Part shown: positions 1 through 12,948 of the stretch, one piece after another
How the letters are laid out: each line of letters begins with the position of its first letter
How positions within the stretch are numbered: the stretch's first letter is position 1
DNA from: an uncultured delta proteobacterium
GTDB taxonomy: Bacteria; Desulfobacterota; Desulfobulbia; Desulfobulbales; Desulfurivibrionaceae
Direction of reading: 5' to 3'
DNA length: 64,000 nt
Assembly (NCBI GenBank): GCA_903869265.1
Contig: CAIPYE010000014.1
Span: 1-64,000, forward strand
Notes under the pieces: generated by a model
What the model was told of the DNA's origin: nothing
Seen by the model: the letters and a program-made list of their open reading frames with translations, nothing else
The model's database searches: none
Position numbers and translations under genes: made by a program

Positions 1-1738
<1,738 letters not shown>

Positions 1739-1760
1739 GACTGATGCTATACCCTGTCTA

Positions 1761-2804
1761 TCAGACGATTTCAATGGTTCCGGGTTTGCCCGCCACCACC
1801 TCGCCGATGATGCCGAAATCCAGGGGGTAATCCCGTTTGCCCAACCGCTCGGCAATGGAGTTGATCCCCTCGGCGGAGGCGGCGATGAGCAGACCGCCCG
1901 AGGTTTGCGGATCAAGCAGGACCATCTCCATGGGGTCCAGCTCCTCCAGGCTGCTTTGCATATGCGGGGCGTAGAAAGCCTTGTTTTTATGGGCCCCCTC
2001 CGGGATGATGCCCATGGACGCATGGTGCAGGGTCTCGGGCAGGATCGGCACGGCCCGCGACTCGATGCGGATGGCCACGCCCGAGGCCAAGGCCATTTCG
2101 TAGAGATGCCCCACCAAGCCGAAGCCGGTGATGTCGGTGCAGGCATGCGCGCCCACGGTCTGCATGAGCTGGGCCGCCTCGCGGTTCAGGGTGGCCATGA
2201 CCTGGGTGATCATGGCCTCGGTGCCTCTTGCGGCCACGCCGCCTTTGAGAGCAGTGGAAAGAATGCCGGTGCCCAGGGGCTTGGTGAGCAGGAGGAGGTC
2301 GCCCACCCGGGCCCCGGCATTGAGGATCACCCGGTTGGGATGCACCACCCCGGTTACGGAGAGCCCGTACTTCAATTCAGGGTCTTCGATGGAGTGCCCG
2401 CCCACCAGCAACGCCCCGGCCTCCTTGATCTTGTCCAGTCCGCCGCGCAAAATCTCTTGCAGGACGGACCTGCCCAACTCCTTGATGGGAAAGGCCACCA
2501 GGTTCATGGCCAGAAGCGGTTTGCCGCCCATGGCGTAGACGTCGGAAAGCGCATTGGCCGCAGCCACCTGCCCGAACTGGTAGGGGTCGTCAACAATGGG
2601 GGTGAAAAAATCCACCGTCTGGATGAGGGCGGTATCGTCGTTGAGACGGTACACCCCGGCATCCTCGCCCGTTGCCGCGCCCGCGATCAGGTTCGCATCG
2701 GTGGGCAGGTCAAGGCCACACAATAATTGGTCCAGGTCCCCCGGACTCAATTTGGCGGCTCAACCAGCGGCTTTGACGGTGCTGGTCAGTTTCAGTTTGG
2801 TCAT
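1761..2804 (-). CDS. selD: Selenide, water dikinase with selenocysteine (UGA at 2760-2762)
   Basis: SelD makes selenophosphate from selenide and ATP for selenoprotein and seleno-tRNA synthesis. Translation from the ATG at 2804 (ribosome site GGAAGGAAC just upstream) gives MTKLKLTSTVKAAG, then UGA, then AAKLSPGDL and a full SelD sequence. The UGA falls exactly at the catalytic Cys/Sec position of the family, with the conserved Lys three residues later (Sec15, Lys18), so reading it as selenocysteine yields a 347-residue protein. Typical SelD motifs follow: VDFFTPIVDDPY, NALSDVYAMGG, GGHSIEDPE, DITGFGLVGHL and DPQTSGGLL. A hairpin begins 7 bases after the UGA. A naive gene caller would start at the ATG at 2750 and lose the active site. 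The DUF3343 gene lies upstream on the same strand. Confidence 0.93.
2725..2752 (-). promoter_or_regulatory. Bacterial SECIS-like hairpin downstream of the selD UGA
   Basis: In the selD mRNA, the bases 11-38 counted from the first base of UGA form AATTG-A-GTCC, a loop GGGGGACCT, then GGAC-CAATT. The two arms are perfectly complementary (5 + 4 base pairs) apart from a single bulged A. The apical loop starts with G residues, as bacterial SECIS loops usually do for SelB binding. Its position immediately 3' of UGA inside the coding sequence fits bacterial SECIS architecture. Confidence 0.8.
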
Positions 2805-3064
2805 TGTTCCTTCCGTAAATTGGGGCGGCGCAAGCCGTCCCTCCGTTTTCCCCATTGTCACGCAGCCGAGCACCGGAGAGGCTGCCGAAAAGGGGATTTG
2901 CACTGTTTGAGGCGAAGCCGAGTTTGCAAAGCCCCGGCAGCATCGAGGAGCACAGGGCATCCCGCCTTAGGCGGGACAAGTGGCGGGGTTGCCCTTTCTT
3001 TGGTTCGTTTCTTTGGGCAAGCAAAGAAATGAACAGAAATAATATTGAAGCACAATCAGAGTTG
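2805..3064. repeat. Non-coding gap with two palindromic repeat-like hairpins
   Basis: No convincing gene lies here. Positions 2960-2976 are a perfect palindrome (TCCCGCCT-T-AGGCGGGA). Positions 3003-3034 form a second inverted repeat, GTTCGTTTCTTTG / CAAAGAAATGAAC around GGCAAG, with one mismatch. The second one resembles the TTTCTTTGGGCAAGCAAAGAAA elements scattered between genes in many proteobacteria. They may be dispersed extragenic repeats or act as a transcription terminator between the DUF3343 gene and selD. Confidence 0.6.
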
Positions 3065-3358
3065 TTACGAATCCACCTTCCACGGTATCTCGCGAAAAAC
3101 CCCCTCCGCTTCCTTACAAAAAATCCGGGCAATGGCGATGTCGGCTGCGGTCAGAATGGCCACAACGTCTGTCAATTTTTGCGGAGAAAAGGTTATGGCC
3201 ATGCCGCAATCCCCGCTGATTTCCCGGGGCACCGGCACCACATCCAGGGGGATGTTGCCAGCTTTCAACAACTGCTCCGCCTTGAGCACGTAGTGGATGG
3301 AAAAAAAAATAGCCACATACGATCCGGTCGGGTGGCACTCCTGAATTGCGGTTTTCAT
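3065..3358 (-). CDS. DUF3343 protein (putative Se/S carrier-like)
   Basis: This 97-residue protein matches the DUF3343 pattern: an N-terminal beta strand (GSYVAIFFSIHYVLKAEQLL), a PVPREIS segment, and a conserved single Cys in GDCGMAITF. The family is described as a putative Se/S carrier and is often found with selenium metabolism or YedF/SirA-like proteins. It lies between gpsA (25 bases upstream) and selD on the same strand, which supports a role in selenium or sulfur trafficking. Two further cysteines (CHPTG and IFCKE) are present. Function is inferred from family and context only. Confidence 0.8.
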   Translation of the reverse strand: MKTAIQECHPTGSYVAIFFSIHYVLKAEQLLKAGNIPLDVVPVPREISGDCGMAITFSPQKLTDVVAILTAADIAIARIFCKEAEGVFREIPWKVDS

Positions 3359-3383
3359 GGGTACACATCCAGACGCAGATACG

Positions 3384-4412
3384 TCAAACCTCTTCCATTT
3401 CCTCTTTCGAATCTCGGCCCAGCAGGGACTGAACCGCTTCGGCGCAGGGCTTATCCTCGTAGATCATGGCATACACCTGCTCCAGAATGGGCATTTCCAC
3501 CCCGATCTTTTTGGCCAGGGCCATGGCGGAGCGGGTGGTTTTCACGCCCTCCGCAACCATCTTCATCTCGGCGAGGATCTGCTGCAAGGTCTTGCCCTGT
3601 CCGAGCTTGAGGCCGACCTGCCGGTTGCGGCTCAGATCCCCGGTGCAGGTAAGAACCAGATCGCCCATGCCCGCCAACCCGGAAAAGGTAAGGGGCTTGG
3701 CGCCCATGGCCACCCCAAGGCGGGTGATCTCGGCCAGCCCGCGGGTGATGAGGGCGGCACGGGTGTTGGTGCCGTAGCCCAGGCCGTCGCAGATGCCAGC
3801 GGCAATGGCGACGATGTTCTTGAGCGCCCCGCCCAGCTCCATGCCGATCACATCGGTGCCTGCGTAGACCCGGAACCGTTCGGTGTGAAAGATATCCTGA
3901 AAAAACCTGGCCCCCTCGATGGTGGGGGCGGCGACCGTCACTGCCGTGGGGATGCCTGCGGCAACCTCCTTGGCAAAGCTCGGCCCGGCCAGCACCCCGA
4001 GCTGTCCGCTGAACCCGGGATTTTCCTTAGCCAGTACCTCGGCCATCACCTGATTCATGGTGCGCAGGGTTTCGTTCTCGATGCCCTTGGTGGCGGAGAT
4101 AATCGCGGCGTTCGGCGCCAGATGGGGGGCAAGGAGGGTGAACACCTCGCGGTAGACATGGGAGGGAACCACCATGACCACCACCGGCTTGCCGGAAACA
4201 GCCTGGGCCAGATCAGCGGTGGGACGCACCGCAGTGGGCAAGGGAAAGCCGGGGAGGTAGGCGGTGTTTTCCCGATCCCGCAGGAGTCCGGCCACATGGT
4301 CCGGCCGATGGGCCCAGAGATCCACGCTGAACCCCTTGTCGCCAAGGAGTTTAGCCAGAGCGGTTCCCCAACTGCCAGCGCCTATGACTGCAATCTTCTC
4401 TGGATGGGTCAT
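3384..4412 (-). CDS. gpsA: Glycerol-3-phosphate dehydrogenase [NAD(P)+]
   Basis: GpsA reduces dihydroxyacetone phosphate to sn-glycerol 3-phosphate for phospholipid synthesis in the cytoplasm. The 342-residue protein begins with the Rossmann motif IAVIGAGSWGTALAKLL, and shows the family signatures SATKGIE, GPSFAKEV, ALKNIVAIAAGICDG (catalytic Lys) and GLAGMGDLVLTC. Length is normal for the family. It is the first gene of a probable minus-strand run gpsA-DUF3343-selD-kinase. The intergenic stretch upstream (4413-4506) separates it from the SIR2 gene. Confidence 0.97.
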   Translation of the reverse strand: MTHPEKIAVIGAGSWGTALAKLLGDKGFSVDLWAHRPDHVAGLLRDRENTAYLPGFPLPTAVRPTADLAQAVSGKPVVVMVVPSHVYREVFTLLAPHLAPNAAIISATKGIENETLRTMNQVMAEVLAKENPGFSGQLGVLAGPSFAKEVAAGIPTAVTVAAPTIEGARFFQDIFHTERFRVYAGTDVIGMELGGALKNIVAIAAGICDGLGYGTNTRAALITRGLAEITRLGVAMGAKPLTFSGLAGMGDLVLTCTGDLSRNRQVGLKLGQGKTLQQILAEMKMVAEGVKTTRSAMALAKKIGVEMPILEQVYAMIYEDKPCAEAVQSLLGRDSKEEMEEV

Positions 4413-4506
4413 GGATTTATCCTGGAAGTATTCGCCGTGTGTCTGTCAGCCGTCGGCAGTGACTATTGCCGGGATCGTATAACGTTGAGCTAACGCGCAC
4501 CGCGCA

Positions 4507-6051
4507 TTATGCCGAATCGTTGTTAAGCTTCTTGTTGTATCTTTCAATTATTTCGTCAATTCGGTGCTTCTGATCATCGGTGCATTTACTGTGTGTTTTT
4601 AGCTTTAGTAACCACTTTTTGTCGGATGGCCTATATTCAGAACGGCCAAATCTAAATTTATGCAGAATTTCATTTATGTCGTCTTCTCGAAGCCATTCAA
4701 TATGCTTAACAAAAATATCCCATGTGCTCCAGCATTTACCAATTTCATTTGGTGAGGACCATCTCAATATCCCAATTATATGATCAAGGCGTTCGTCAAA
4801 AACTTCACTTTCTACTCCGGGCGAAATTTTTAATATATTCAAGAAAGGTTTGTCGGCAGTGTAAAAATCCCAGACACCATCTGATTTGGCACAAGATTTA
4901 ACCACTGCTTTGTGGAAGGCTTCTTTCGTGTCGAAATTTGGGTAGCCGTCTTCATTAACCAGCGATATTACTGATCCAATAATTTGATCAATTTCCCTGT
5001 AAGATATTCTGCTTTCAGGTGATAACAGCTCCCCGCCAAATTCTTTATAGAGAATTTGGTTCTCTAGTACTTCAACCAGAGCTTTAACAGCTTGATTTCT
5101 AGAATCTTTTGTGTTGAATGATTTCAGGAGTTCTTTGCGGGATAGCGTCTTTTTATTAATAATCTTACTCGCGATATTCCTTAGCCTATCTTCAATGTTT
5201 GAATGTTCAACAAAAAATCTTTTAGTAGATTTCTTAAACTCTTTAAATTCATCATGCAAGTCATTAAGAAATTCACCTATATCTGCTTTTATTATATATA
5301 TATTTTTGTTTTCAAATAAGAGTTTTGATTCACTTAAAACACTATCCTTAGTGCTTGAGTGAACAACCATATACGCTGGGGGCTTTTCTTCACCCATATG
5401 GGCATAAACTTCATCATAGATGAAGCCAATATTGGGGTCTGTCAAGCTGTATCCAACAAAAATTGGGGATGCTTCTGAAAAGAGAGTATATATTTTTCTA
5501 TTTAGATACGTGTCTTCCCGTTGAAATTCAAAATATTGGCTCTGCGTTACAACAATGCTACTTGGTCTGCCTACATCTCCATGAATTTTAAATATATTTC
5601 TACCAGTATGAGAAACCTGTGGTCTTTGATCTTTCCTTACGATAACATTTGCTAGCCCATCAAAAATTTCTTCTAATAAATTGTCCCAATTTGTTGTAAC
5701 CAACATATTAGGCGCAAATTCCATAAATCTTTTTTTCCAGTCTGGTTCAGATTTTTCTATTTTTAATGCAATCAGTGACTCGGCGACGACAGCATTAAAT
5801 TTAACATCTGTATATCCTTTATTAATTCGCGCAAATGAACACAATAGCTCTGCTGCTTTTAGTGGATTAGAAACATCGATATCCATTTCATATTCAATTG
5901 TTTCCTTAACTTTTGTCAGCACCGCTTCCCAACTACCATAGCCAAAATTATAAGAAAAACCGGACCCAACCCATAAAAAATAGTTCTCCGAAAAAACGGA
6001 GGATAACAAATTTTGTTTTGCATTATCACTTAATTGATCAATACAGCTCAT
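4507..6051 (-). CDS. SIR2-domain protein, probable NAD-degrading defence protein
   Basis: The 514-residue protein opens with a SIR2-like domain: VGSGFS (about residues 28-33, NAD binding), TTNWDNLLEEIF (119-130), KIHGDV with the candidate catalytic His157, and GYSLTDPNI (200-208). The C-terminal ~280 residues are not recognised. SIR2 proteins of this layout (DSR-like, ThsA-like) deplete NAD+ on phage infection. The gene is far more AT-rich than gpsA and gyrA on either side and stands alone, which suggests horizontal acquisition into a housekeeping locus. No Thoeris TIR partner, Argonaute or HerA gene is adjacent. Defence activity is inferred; the SIR2 fold call is firm. Confidence 0.82.
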   Translation of the reverse strand: MSCIDQLSDNAKQNLLSSVFSENYFLWVGSGFSYNFGYGSWEAVLTKVKETIEYEMDIDVSNPLKAAELLCSFARINKGYTDVKFNAVVAESLIALKIEKSEPDWKKRFMEFAPNMLVTTNWDNLLEEIFDGLANVIVRKDQRPQVSHTGRNIFKIHGDVGRPSSIVVTQSQYFEFQREDTYLNRKIYTLFSEASPIFVGYSLTDPNIGFIYDEVYAHMGEEKPPAYMVVHSSTKDSVLSESKLLFENKNIYIIKADIGEFLNDLHDEFKEFKKSTKRFFVEHSNIEDRLRNIASKIINKKTLSRKELLKSFNTKDSRNQAVKALVEVLENQILYKEFGGELLSPESRISYREIDQIIGSVISLVNEDGYPNFDTKEAFHKAVVKSCAKSDGVWDFYTADKPFLNILKISPGVESEVFDERLDHIIGILRWSSPNEIGKCWSTWDIFVKHIEWLREDDINEILHKFRFGRSEYRPSDKKWLLKLKTHSKCTDDQKHRIDEIIERYNKKLNNDSA

Positions 6052-6112
6052 ACTGTTCCTTGAAAACAGTTCTGGCTTTCACACCGAAAATCATGAAAAC
6101 CAGAACCATATT

Positions 6113-8605
6113 TTATTCCTCAGAAGAGCCTTCCTCGTCTTCACCTTCCTCATCATCGGAAATAATCTCGGCCATGCGGTCAACCGCCATAACCTTTTCA
6201 CCCTCGTCCAGCTTGAAAAGCCTTACCCCCTGGGTGTTGCGGCCAATAACCCGCAGATCGCGCATGGAGATGCGGATGATCTTGCCGCCGTTGGTGATCA
6301 TCATCAGCTCGTCTTCATCGGTCACCTGCATGGCCCCGACCACCAGGCCGTTGCGCTCGCTGGCCTTGATGGCGAAGACCCCCTTGCCGCCGCGCTTGAT
6401 CAACCGGTATTCATCCACCTCGCTCCGCTTGCCGTAGCCGTTTTCCGTGACCACGACCACCGAGGAGCCCTCGTGCACCACATCCACAGAGACCACCTCG
6501 TCGCCCTCGGCCAGGTTGATGCCCTTGACCCCGGTGGCGGTGCGGCCCATGCTGCGGACATTCTGCTCGTTGAAGCGGACCGACATGCCCTTACGGGTCA
6601 CAACCAGAATATCGTTGGCGCCGTTGGTCAGTACCGCGCCGAGAATCTCGTCATCCTCGCGGATGGTGAGGGCGATCTTGCCGCGCCGGATGGGGCGGCG
6701 GAACTCGGAGAGCACGGTTTTCTTGACGATGCCCTTCTTGGTGATCATCATCACATGGCATTCCTCCCCCTCGGCTACATCAAAGGTCGAGACCGGCAGG
6801 ATGGCGGCAACCTTCTCGCCCTCGGTGAGCTCCAGGAGATTGACAATGGCCTTGCCCCTGGCGATACGGCCAGCCTGCGGGATCTCGTACACCTTGCGCC
6901 AGAAGACCTTGCCGTGGTTGGTGAAGAAGAGGAAGGTGTCGTGGGTGGAGGCCGTGTACATGTTGGAGACAAAATCATCCTCGATGGTATTGGCGCCCTT
7001 GACCCCCTTGCCGCCGCGCCGCTGGGAGCGGTAGAGGTCAACCGGGTTGCGCTTGATGTAGCCCTCGTGCGTTACCGTAACCACCATCTCTTCCTGCATG
7101 ATCATGTCTTCCGGCAAGATCTCGTCCGGGGCCTCGATGATCTCGGTGCGCCGCTCATCGCCGTACTGCTCGATGATCTCGGTGAACTCGTCGCGGATGA
7201 TCTTCATCACCAGATGCTGATCAGCCAACACCTGTTTGAACCAGGTGATCTGCCGCATCAGCTCTTCGTATTCGCTGACGATCTTTTCCCGCTCCAACCC
7301 GGTAAGCCGGTGCAACCGCATCTCCAAGATCGACTGGGCCTGGATCTCGGAAAGGGAGAAGCGGGCGATCAGCCCAATCTTGGCTTCCTGCGGGTTGGCG
7401 GATTGCTTGATCAGCTCCACCACCTCGTCGAGGTTGGTGATGGCGATCTTGAGCCCTTCCAGGATATGGGCCTTTTCCTCGGCCTTCTTGAGGTCATAGG
7501 CGGTGCGGCGGTAGACAATGGTCTTCCGGTGCAGGAGGAAGTATTCCAGGATCTGCCGCAGATTCAAAATCTCGGGCCGGTTGTTGACAATGGAAAGCAG
7601 GATGATGCCCATGCTCCGCTGAAGCGGGGTCAACTTGTACAGCTGGTTGATCACCACCTCGGCAATGGCGTCTTTTTTCAGATCAAGCACGATGCGCATG
7701 CCGTGGCGGTCGGACTCGTCGCGCACCTCGGCGATGGTGTCGATCCGTTTTTCTTTTACCAACAAGACGATCTTTTCGATGAGGAACGCCTTGTTCTGCT
7801 GGTAGGGAATCTCGGTGATGATGATGGATTCCCGGCCGTTCTTGTTCTTCTCCACATCGGTCTTGGAGCGCATGAGGATGGAGCCGCGCCCTGTTTCATA
7901 AGCCTCGCGGATTCCGGCCCTCCCGCAGATATAAGCGCCGGTGGGGAGATCAGGACCGGTGATATGGTCCATCAACTGGTTGACCGTGATGTTGGGGTCG
8001 TCGATCATGGCGATGAGGCCGTTCATCACCTCCACCAGGTTATGGGGCGGGATATTGGTGGCCATACCTACGGCAATGCCCGACGAGCCGTTGATCAGCA
8101 GGTTGGGAATCCTGGAGGGGAAAACCACCGGCTCCATATGGGAGTTGTCGTAGGTGGGAATGAAATCAACGGTTTCCTTTTCCAGATCGGCGATGATCTC
8201 CTGGTCGATCTTGGTCATCCGCGCTTCGGTATACCGCATGGCCGCAGGGGAATCACCGTCCACCGAACCAAAGTTACCCTGGCCGTCCACCAGCGGGTAG
8301 CGCATGGAAAAATCCTGGGCCATGCGGACGATGGTGTCGTAGGCCGCAGTATCGCCGTGGGGATGGTATTTACCGATGACATCACCGACAATACGGGCTG
8401 ATTTGAGGTGGGGCCGGTTGTGAAAGTTGCTCAGTTCCCGCATGGCAAAGAGGGCGCGGCGATGCACGGGTTTGAGGCCGTCGCGCACATCCGGTAGAGC
8501 CCGGCCGATGATGACGCTCATGGCGTAATCGAGGTAGGATTTCTTCAGTTCCTTTTCGATGGAAATAGAGGCAATCGGCAATTCTTGGGTCGTTTCTTCC
8601 GACAT
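6113..8605 (-). CDS. gyrA: DNA gyrase subunit A
   Basis: GyrA is the DNA cleaving and rejoining subunit of gyrase, which introduces negative supercoils with GyrB. The 830-residue protein has the N-terminal breakage domain with [14 protein letters not shown], the DNA-linking Tyr125 in MRYTEARM, and the QRRGGKG GyrA box followed by beta-pinwheel repeats. It ends in a very acidic tail ([10 protein letters not shown]). In the quinolone-resistance region [10 protein letters not shown], Thr86 stands where E. coli has Ser83, while the Asp equivalent to Asp87 is kept. The gene lies 206 bases downstream of gyrB. Confidence 0.99.
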   Translation of the reverse strand: MSEETTQELPIASISIEKELKKSYLDYAMSVIIGRALPDVRDGLKPVHRRALFAMRELSNFHNRPHLKSARIVGDVIGKYHPHGDTAAYDTIVRMAQDFSMRYPLVDGQGNFGSVDGDSPAAMRYTEARMTKIDQEIIADLEKETVDFIPTYDNSHMEPVVFPSRIPNLLINGSSGIAVGMATNIPPHNLVEVMNGLIAMIDDPNITVNQLMDHITGPDLPTGAYICGRAGIREAYETGRGSILMRSKTDVEKNKNGRESIIITEIPYQQNKAFLIEKIVLLVKEKRIDTIAEVRDESDRHGMRIVLDLKKDAIAEVVINQLYKLTPLQRSMGIILLSIVNNRPEILNLRQILEYFLLHRKTIVYRRTAYDLKKAEEKAHILEGLKIAITNLDEVVELIKQSANPQEAKIGLIARFSLSEIQAQSILEMRLHRLTGLEREKIVSEYEELMRQITWFKQVLADQHLVMKIIRDEFTEIIEQYGDERRTEIIEAPDEILPEDMIMQEEMVVTVTHEGYIKRNPVDLYRSQRRGGKGVKGANTIEDDFVSNMYTASTHDTFLFFTNHGKVFWRKVYEIPQAGRIARGKAIVNLLELTEGEKVAAILPVSTFDVAEGEECHVMMITKKGIVKKTVLSEFRRPIRRGKIALTIREDDEILGAVLTNGANDILVVTRKGMSVRFNEQNVRSMGRTATGVKGINLAEGDEVVSVDVVHEGSSVVVVTENGYGKRSEVDEYRLIKRGGKGVFAIKASERNGLVVGAMQVTDEDELMMITNGGKIIRISMRDLRVIGRNTQGVRLFKLDEGEKVMAVDRMAEIISDDEEGEDEEGSSEE

Positions 8606-8700
8606 ATTGAAAATCCTTGTTCAGCAGTTTTTACGGCGGTGGATGGAGACCATCCTGAATGTGTTTCAACCGAGCCATGTTGCAACAAGCCCTTTAAGTT

Positions 8701-8805
8701 CCCTCCCCCTTGGCGGGGGAGGGTTAGGGAGAGGGGGAACTAGCTATCACCTCGGTTGGTTGCAACTCCACCCTCCCCCGTGCCCCCTCCCGTCGAGGGA
8801 GGGGG
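8701..8805. repeat. Pair of GC-rich hairpins between gyrB and gyrA
   Basis: The 206-base gap holds two perfect inverted repeats: CCCTCCCCC (8701-8709) with GGGGGAGGG (8715-8723), and CCCCCTCCC (8783-8791) with GGGAGGGGG (8797-8805). They look like two oppositely oriented copies of one G/C-rich element of the kind dispersed between genes in proteobacteria (REP/BIME-like). Whether they affect gyrA transcription is unknown. Confidence 0.7.
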
Positions 8806-8811
8806 AATATG

Positions 8812-11232
<2,421 letters not shown>

Positions 11233-11367
11233 TTAAAATGGCTCTGTTGCTGGATGCTTATGACTATATTTTGTTGAAATCGCAAAAAAACGATTACAAC
11301 GGTTGCTGCTATTTTACCTTTTTTTTTGTTTCATAAACTTGTGATATTTTTCCTTTTTACGAGTCCT

Positions 11368-12498
11368 TTATATTTTCATCGGCATGATGATGCTTAAAAA
11401 ACCCGGGTCATCATCGCCTTGAATCATACAGGGGCTTTCTTCCGAATTTATATACGCCTTGATGGTGTCACTGGACATAACCTGCAGGGTTTCTATAAAA
11501 TATTTTCCGTTGAAGCCAAGCTTTAAAGGAGAGTCATCGTAGTTGATTATAATTTCATCCTTGGCGCTTCCTATATCCATGCTTTGTGAAGAAAGAATGA
11601 GTTTATTTGTTTTTATATTGAATTGAACGGCGTTATAGCGATCTTCCGTAAACAAATTCATCTTTTTCATTGAATTCATAAATGGTTGTCTACTCAACTC
11701 AATATATTTTTCTTTTTTAATCATATTGATGATATTTTTATAATCCGGAAAATCTCCATTCATCAAACGCACAACGATGATGGAATGGTCTGTTTTTATA
11801 ACTGCCTGTTTTTCTTCAAATGCTATTTTTATCTCTGCCGCCCCTTCTGTGAATTTTCTTATCTCCTGCATACCTTTGCGGGGTATAAGAATGATCTTCT
11901 CCATCTTCAACCCGCTCAGGTCGCTCTCCACGGTTTTTTCACACAGGGAAAGCCGATGACCGTCTGAAGAAACCATACGGAGCATATTCTTACCGTCGTC
12001 AACATCTTTTTCCACCAAAACACCGGTAAGGTTAAATTGGGATTCCCCCTCTTGGGCCACGGAATAAATCGTTTTATCGATGAGCTCTTTTATCCTGTCG
12101 CTTGCGAGGGTGGTGAGCGTGCTTTCATCATATTCAGGGAAAGCAGGGTATTCTTCGCTGGGCATGCCTGCCAGTTTGTAATTCGTTGAATCCGCGCTGA
12201 TTTTAGCCCAATTATTTTCCAGTATTTCTATATGTATTTGATCTGCGTTGGATTCCCGCACTATTTCAAAGAGTTTTTTAGCAGGGAGGGTAATAGACCC
12301 ATGAGAGAGTATTTCCGCCGGGAGGCTGTTTCGGATGCCTATTTCGAGATCCGTTGCGGTAAGAAGAAGGGAGTCTGTTTGTGATTCAATCAGGATATTT
12401 GAGAGAATAGCGATATTTCCCTTTTTACCGGTTACATTTTGCAGGGAAGCAAGGCCTGTTAAAAAATCATCCCGGGAGATATTAAAAATAAGGGACAT
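11368..12498 (-). CDS. dnaN: DNA polymerase III beta sliding clamp
   Basis: The 376-residue protein has the normal length and three-domain layout of the beta clamp that tethers DNA polymerase III to DNA. Recognisable stretches are ILIESQTDSLLLTATDLEIGIR, LPAKKLFEIVRE, YPAFPEYDES, VSSDGHRLSLCEK and the C-terminal FLSIIMPMKI. It heads the dnaN-gyrB-gyrA group. The local sequence is clearly more AT-rich than gyrB. The AT-rich gap directly upstream is the best candidate for an origin. dnaA itself is not in the window. Confidence 0.97.
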   Translation of the reverse strand: MSLIFNISRDDFLTGLASLQNVTGKKGNIAILSNILIESQTDSLLLTATDLEIGIRNSLPAEILSHGSITLPAKKLFEIVRESNADQIHIEILENNWAKISADSTNYKLAGMPSEEYPAFPEYDESTLTTLASDRIKELIDKTIYSVAQEGESQFNLTGVLVEKDVDDGKNMLRMVSSDGHRLSLCEKTVESDLSGLKMEKIILIPRKGMQEIRKFTEGAAEIKIAFEEKQAVIKTDHSIIVVRLMNGDFPDYKNIINMIKKEKYIELSRQPFMNSMKKMNLFTEDRYNAVQFNIKTNKLILSSQSMDIGSAKDEIIINYDDSPLKLGFNGKYFIETLQVMSSDTIKAYINSEESPCMIQGDDDPGFLSIIMPMKI

Positions 12499-12948
12499 AA
12501 TGGGTACCCCACACAGTAGTAGTTGTTTTTTAAGTTTTTAAAAGATTATGGTTATTAGGGTTGTTGATATGTTGATAAACAATATAACACACTGAATAAA
12601 TTATATTTTTTATAAATCAGAGAAGACTGAGAAAAACAGAAAGAAACTAAAAAACAAGTTATCAACAGATTTTAAAAACAGAGTAAACAAATCAGCGGGA
12701 CATAGGGTTGAGAAGGTGTTGAAAAAAGAATATAAAGGCATTCTGTGAATCAAGAGAATAAAACCCCATCAATGTGTTGATTTTATTATAAATAATTAAA
12801 AACAAAACAAACTGCCTGTATTTTAAAAAAACAGCTACAAAAAGATAGTGTAAAATCAAAAAAAATTCAATGATAATAAATAAAAAGATACTGTATTACG
12901 GCAATTTTCTGGCCGAAAAAATAGTCCTATTTATGAGGCTGTCCCTTA
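12499..12948. other. Candidate replication origin region (AT-rich, DnaA-box-like sites)
   Basis: This 450-base gap without a gene is strongly AT-rich and lies at the divergence point between dnaN (minus) and a plus-strand gene. It contains two exact TTATCAACA nonamers in opposite orientation, at 12659-12667 (plus) and 12570-12578 (minus), and a one-mismatch copy at 12562-12570. TTATCAACA differs from the classical DnaA box TTATCCACA by one base. Location next to dnaN-gyrB-gyrA fits a chromosomal origin, but no dnaA is present and the box count is low, so this is a candidate only. The dnaN promoter must also lie here. Confidence 0.45.

Noticed and set aside
4507-6051. Thoeris or pAgo-type defence operon
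   Set aside because: The SIR2 gene is alone; no TIR, SLOG, Argonaute or HerA neighbour is encoded on either side.
6473-8401. Long open frame (642 codons) on the plus strand across gyrA
   Set aside because: It is the antisense shadow of the gyrA frame in GC-rich sequence, with no domain, no ribosome site and His/Leu/Gly-rich composition.
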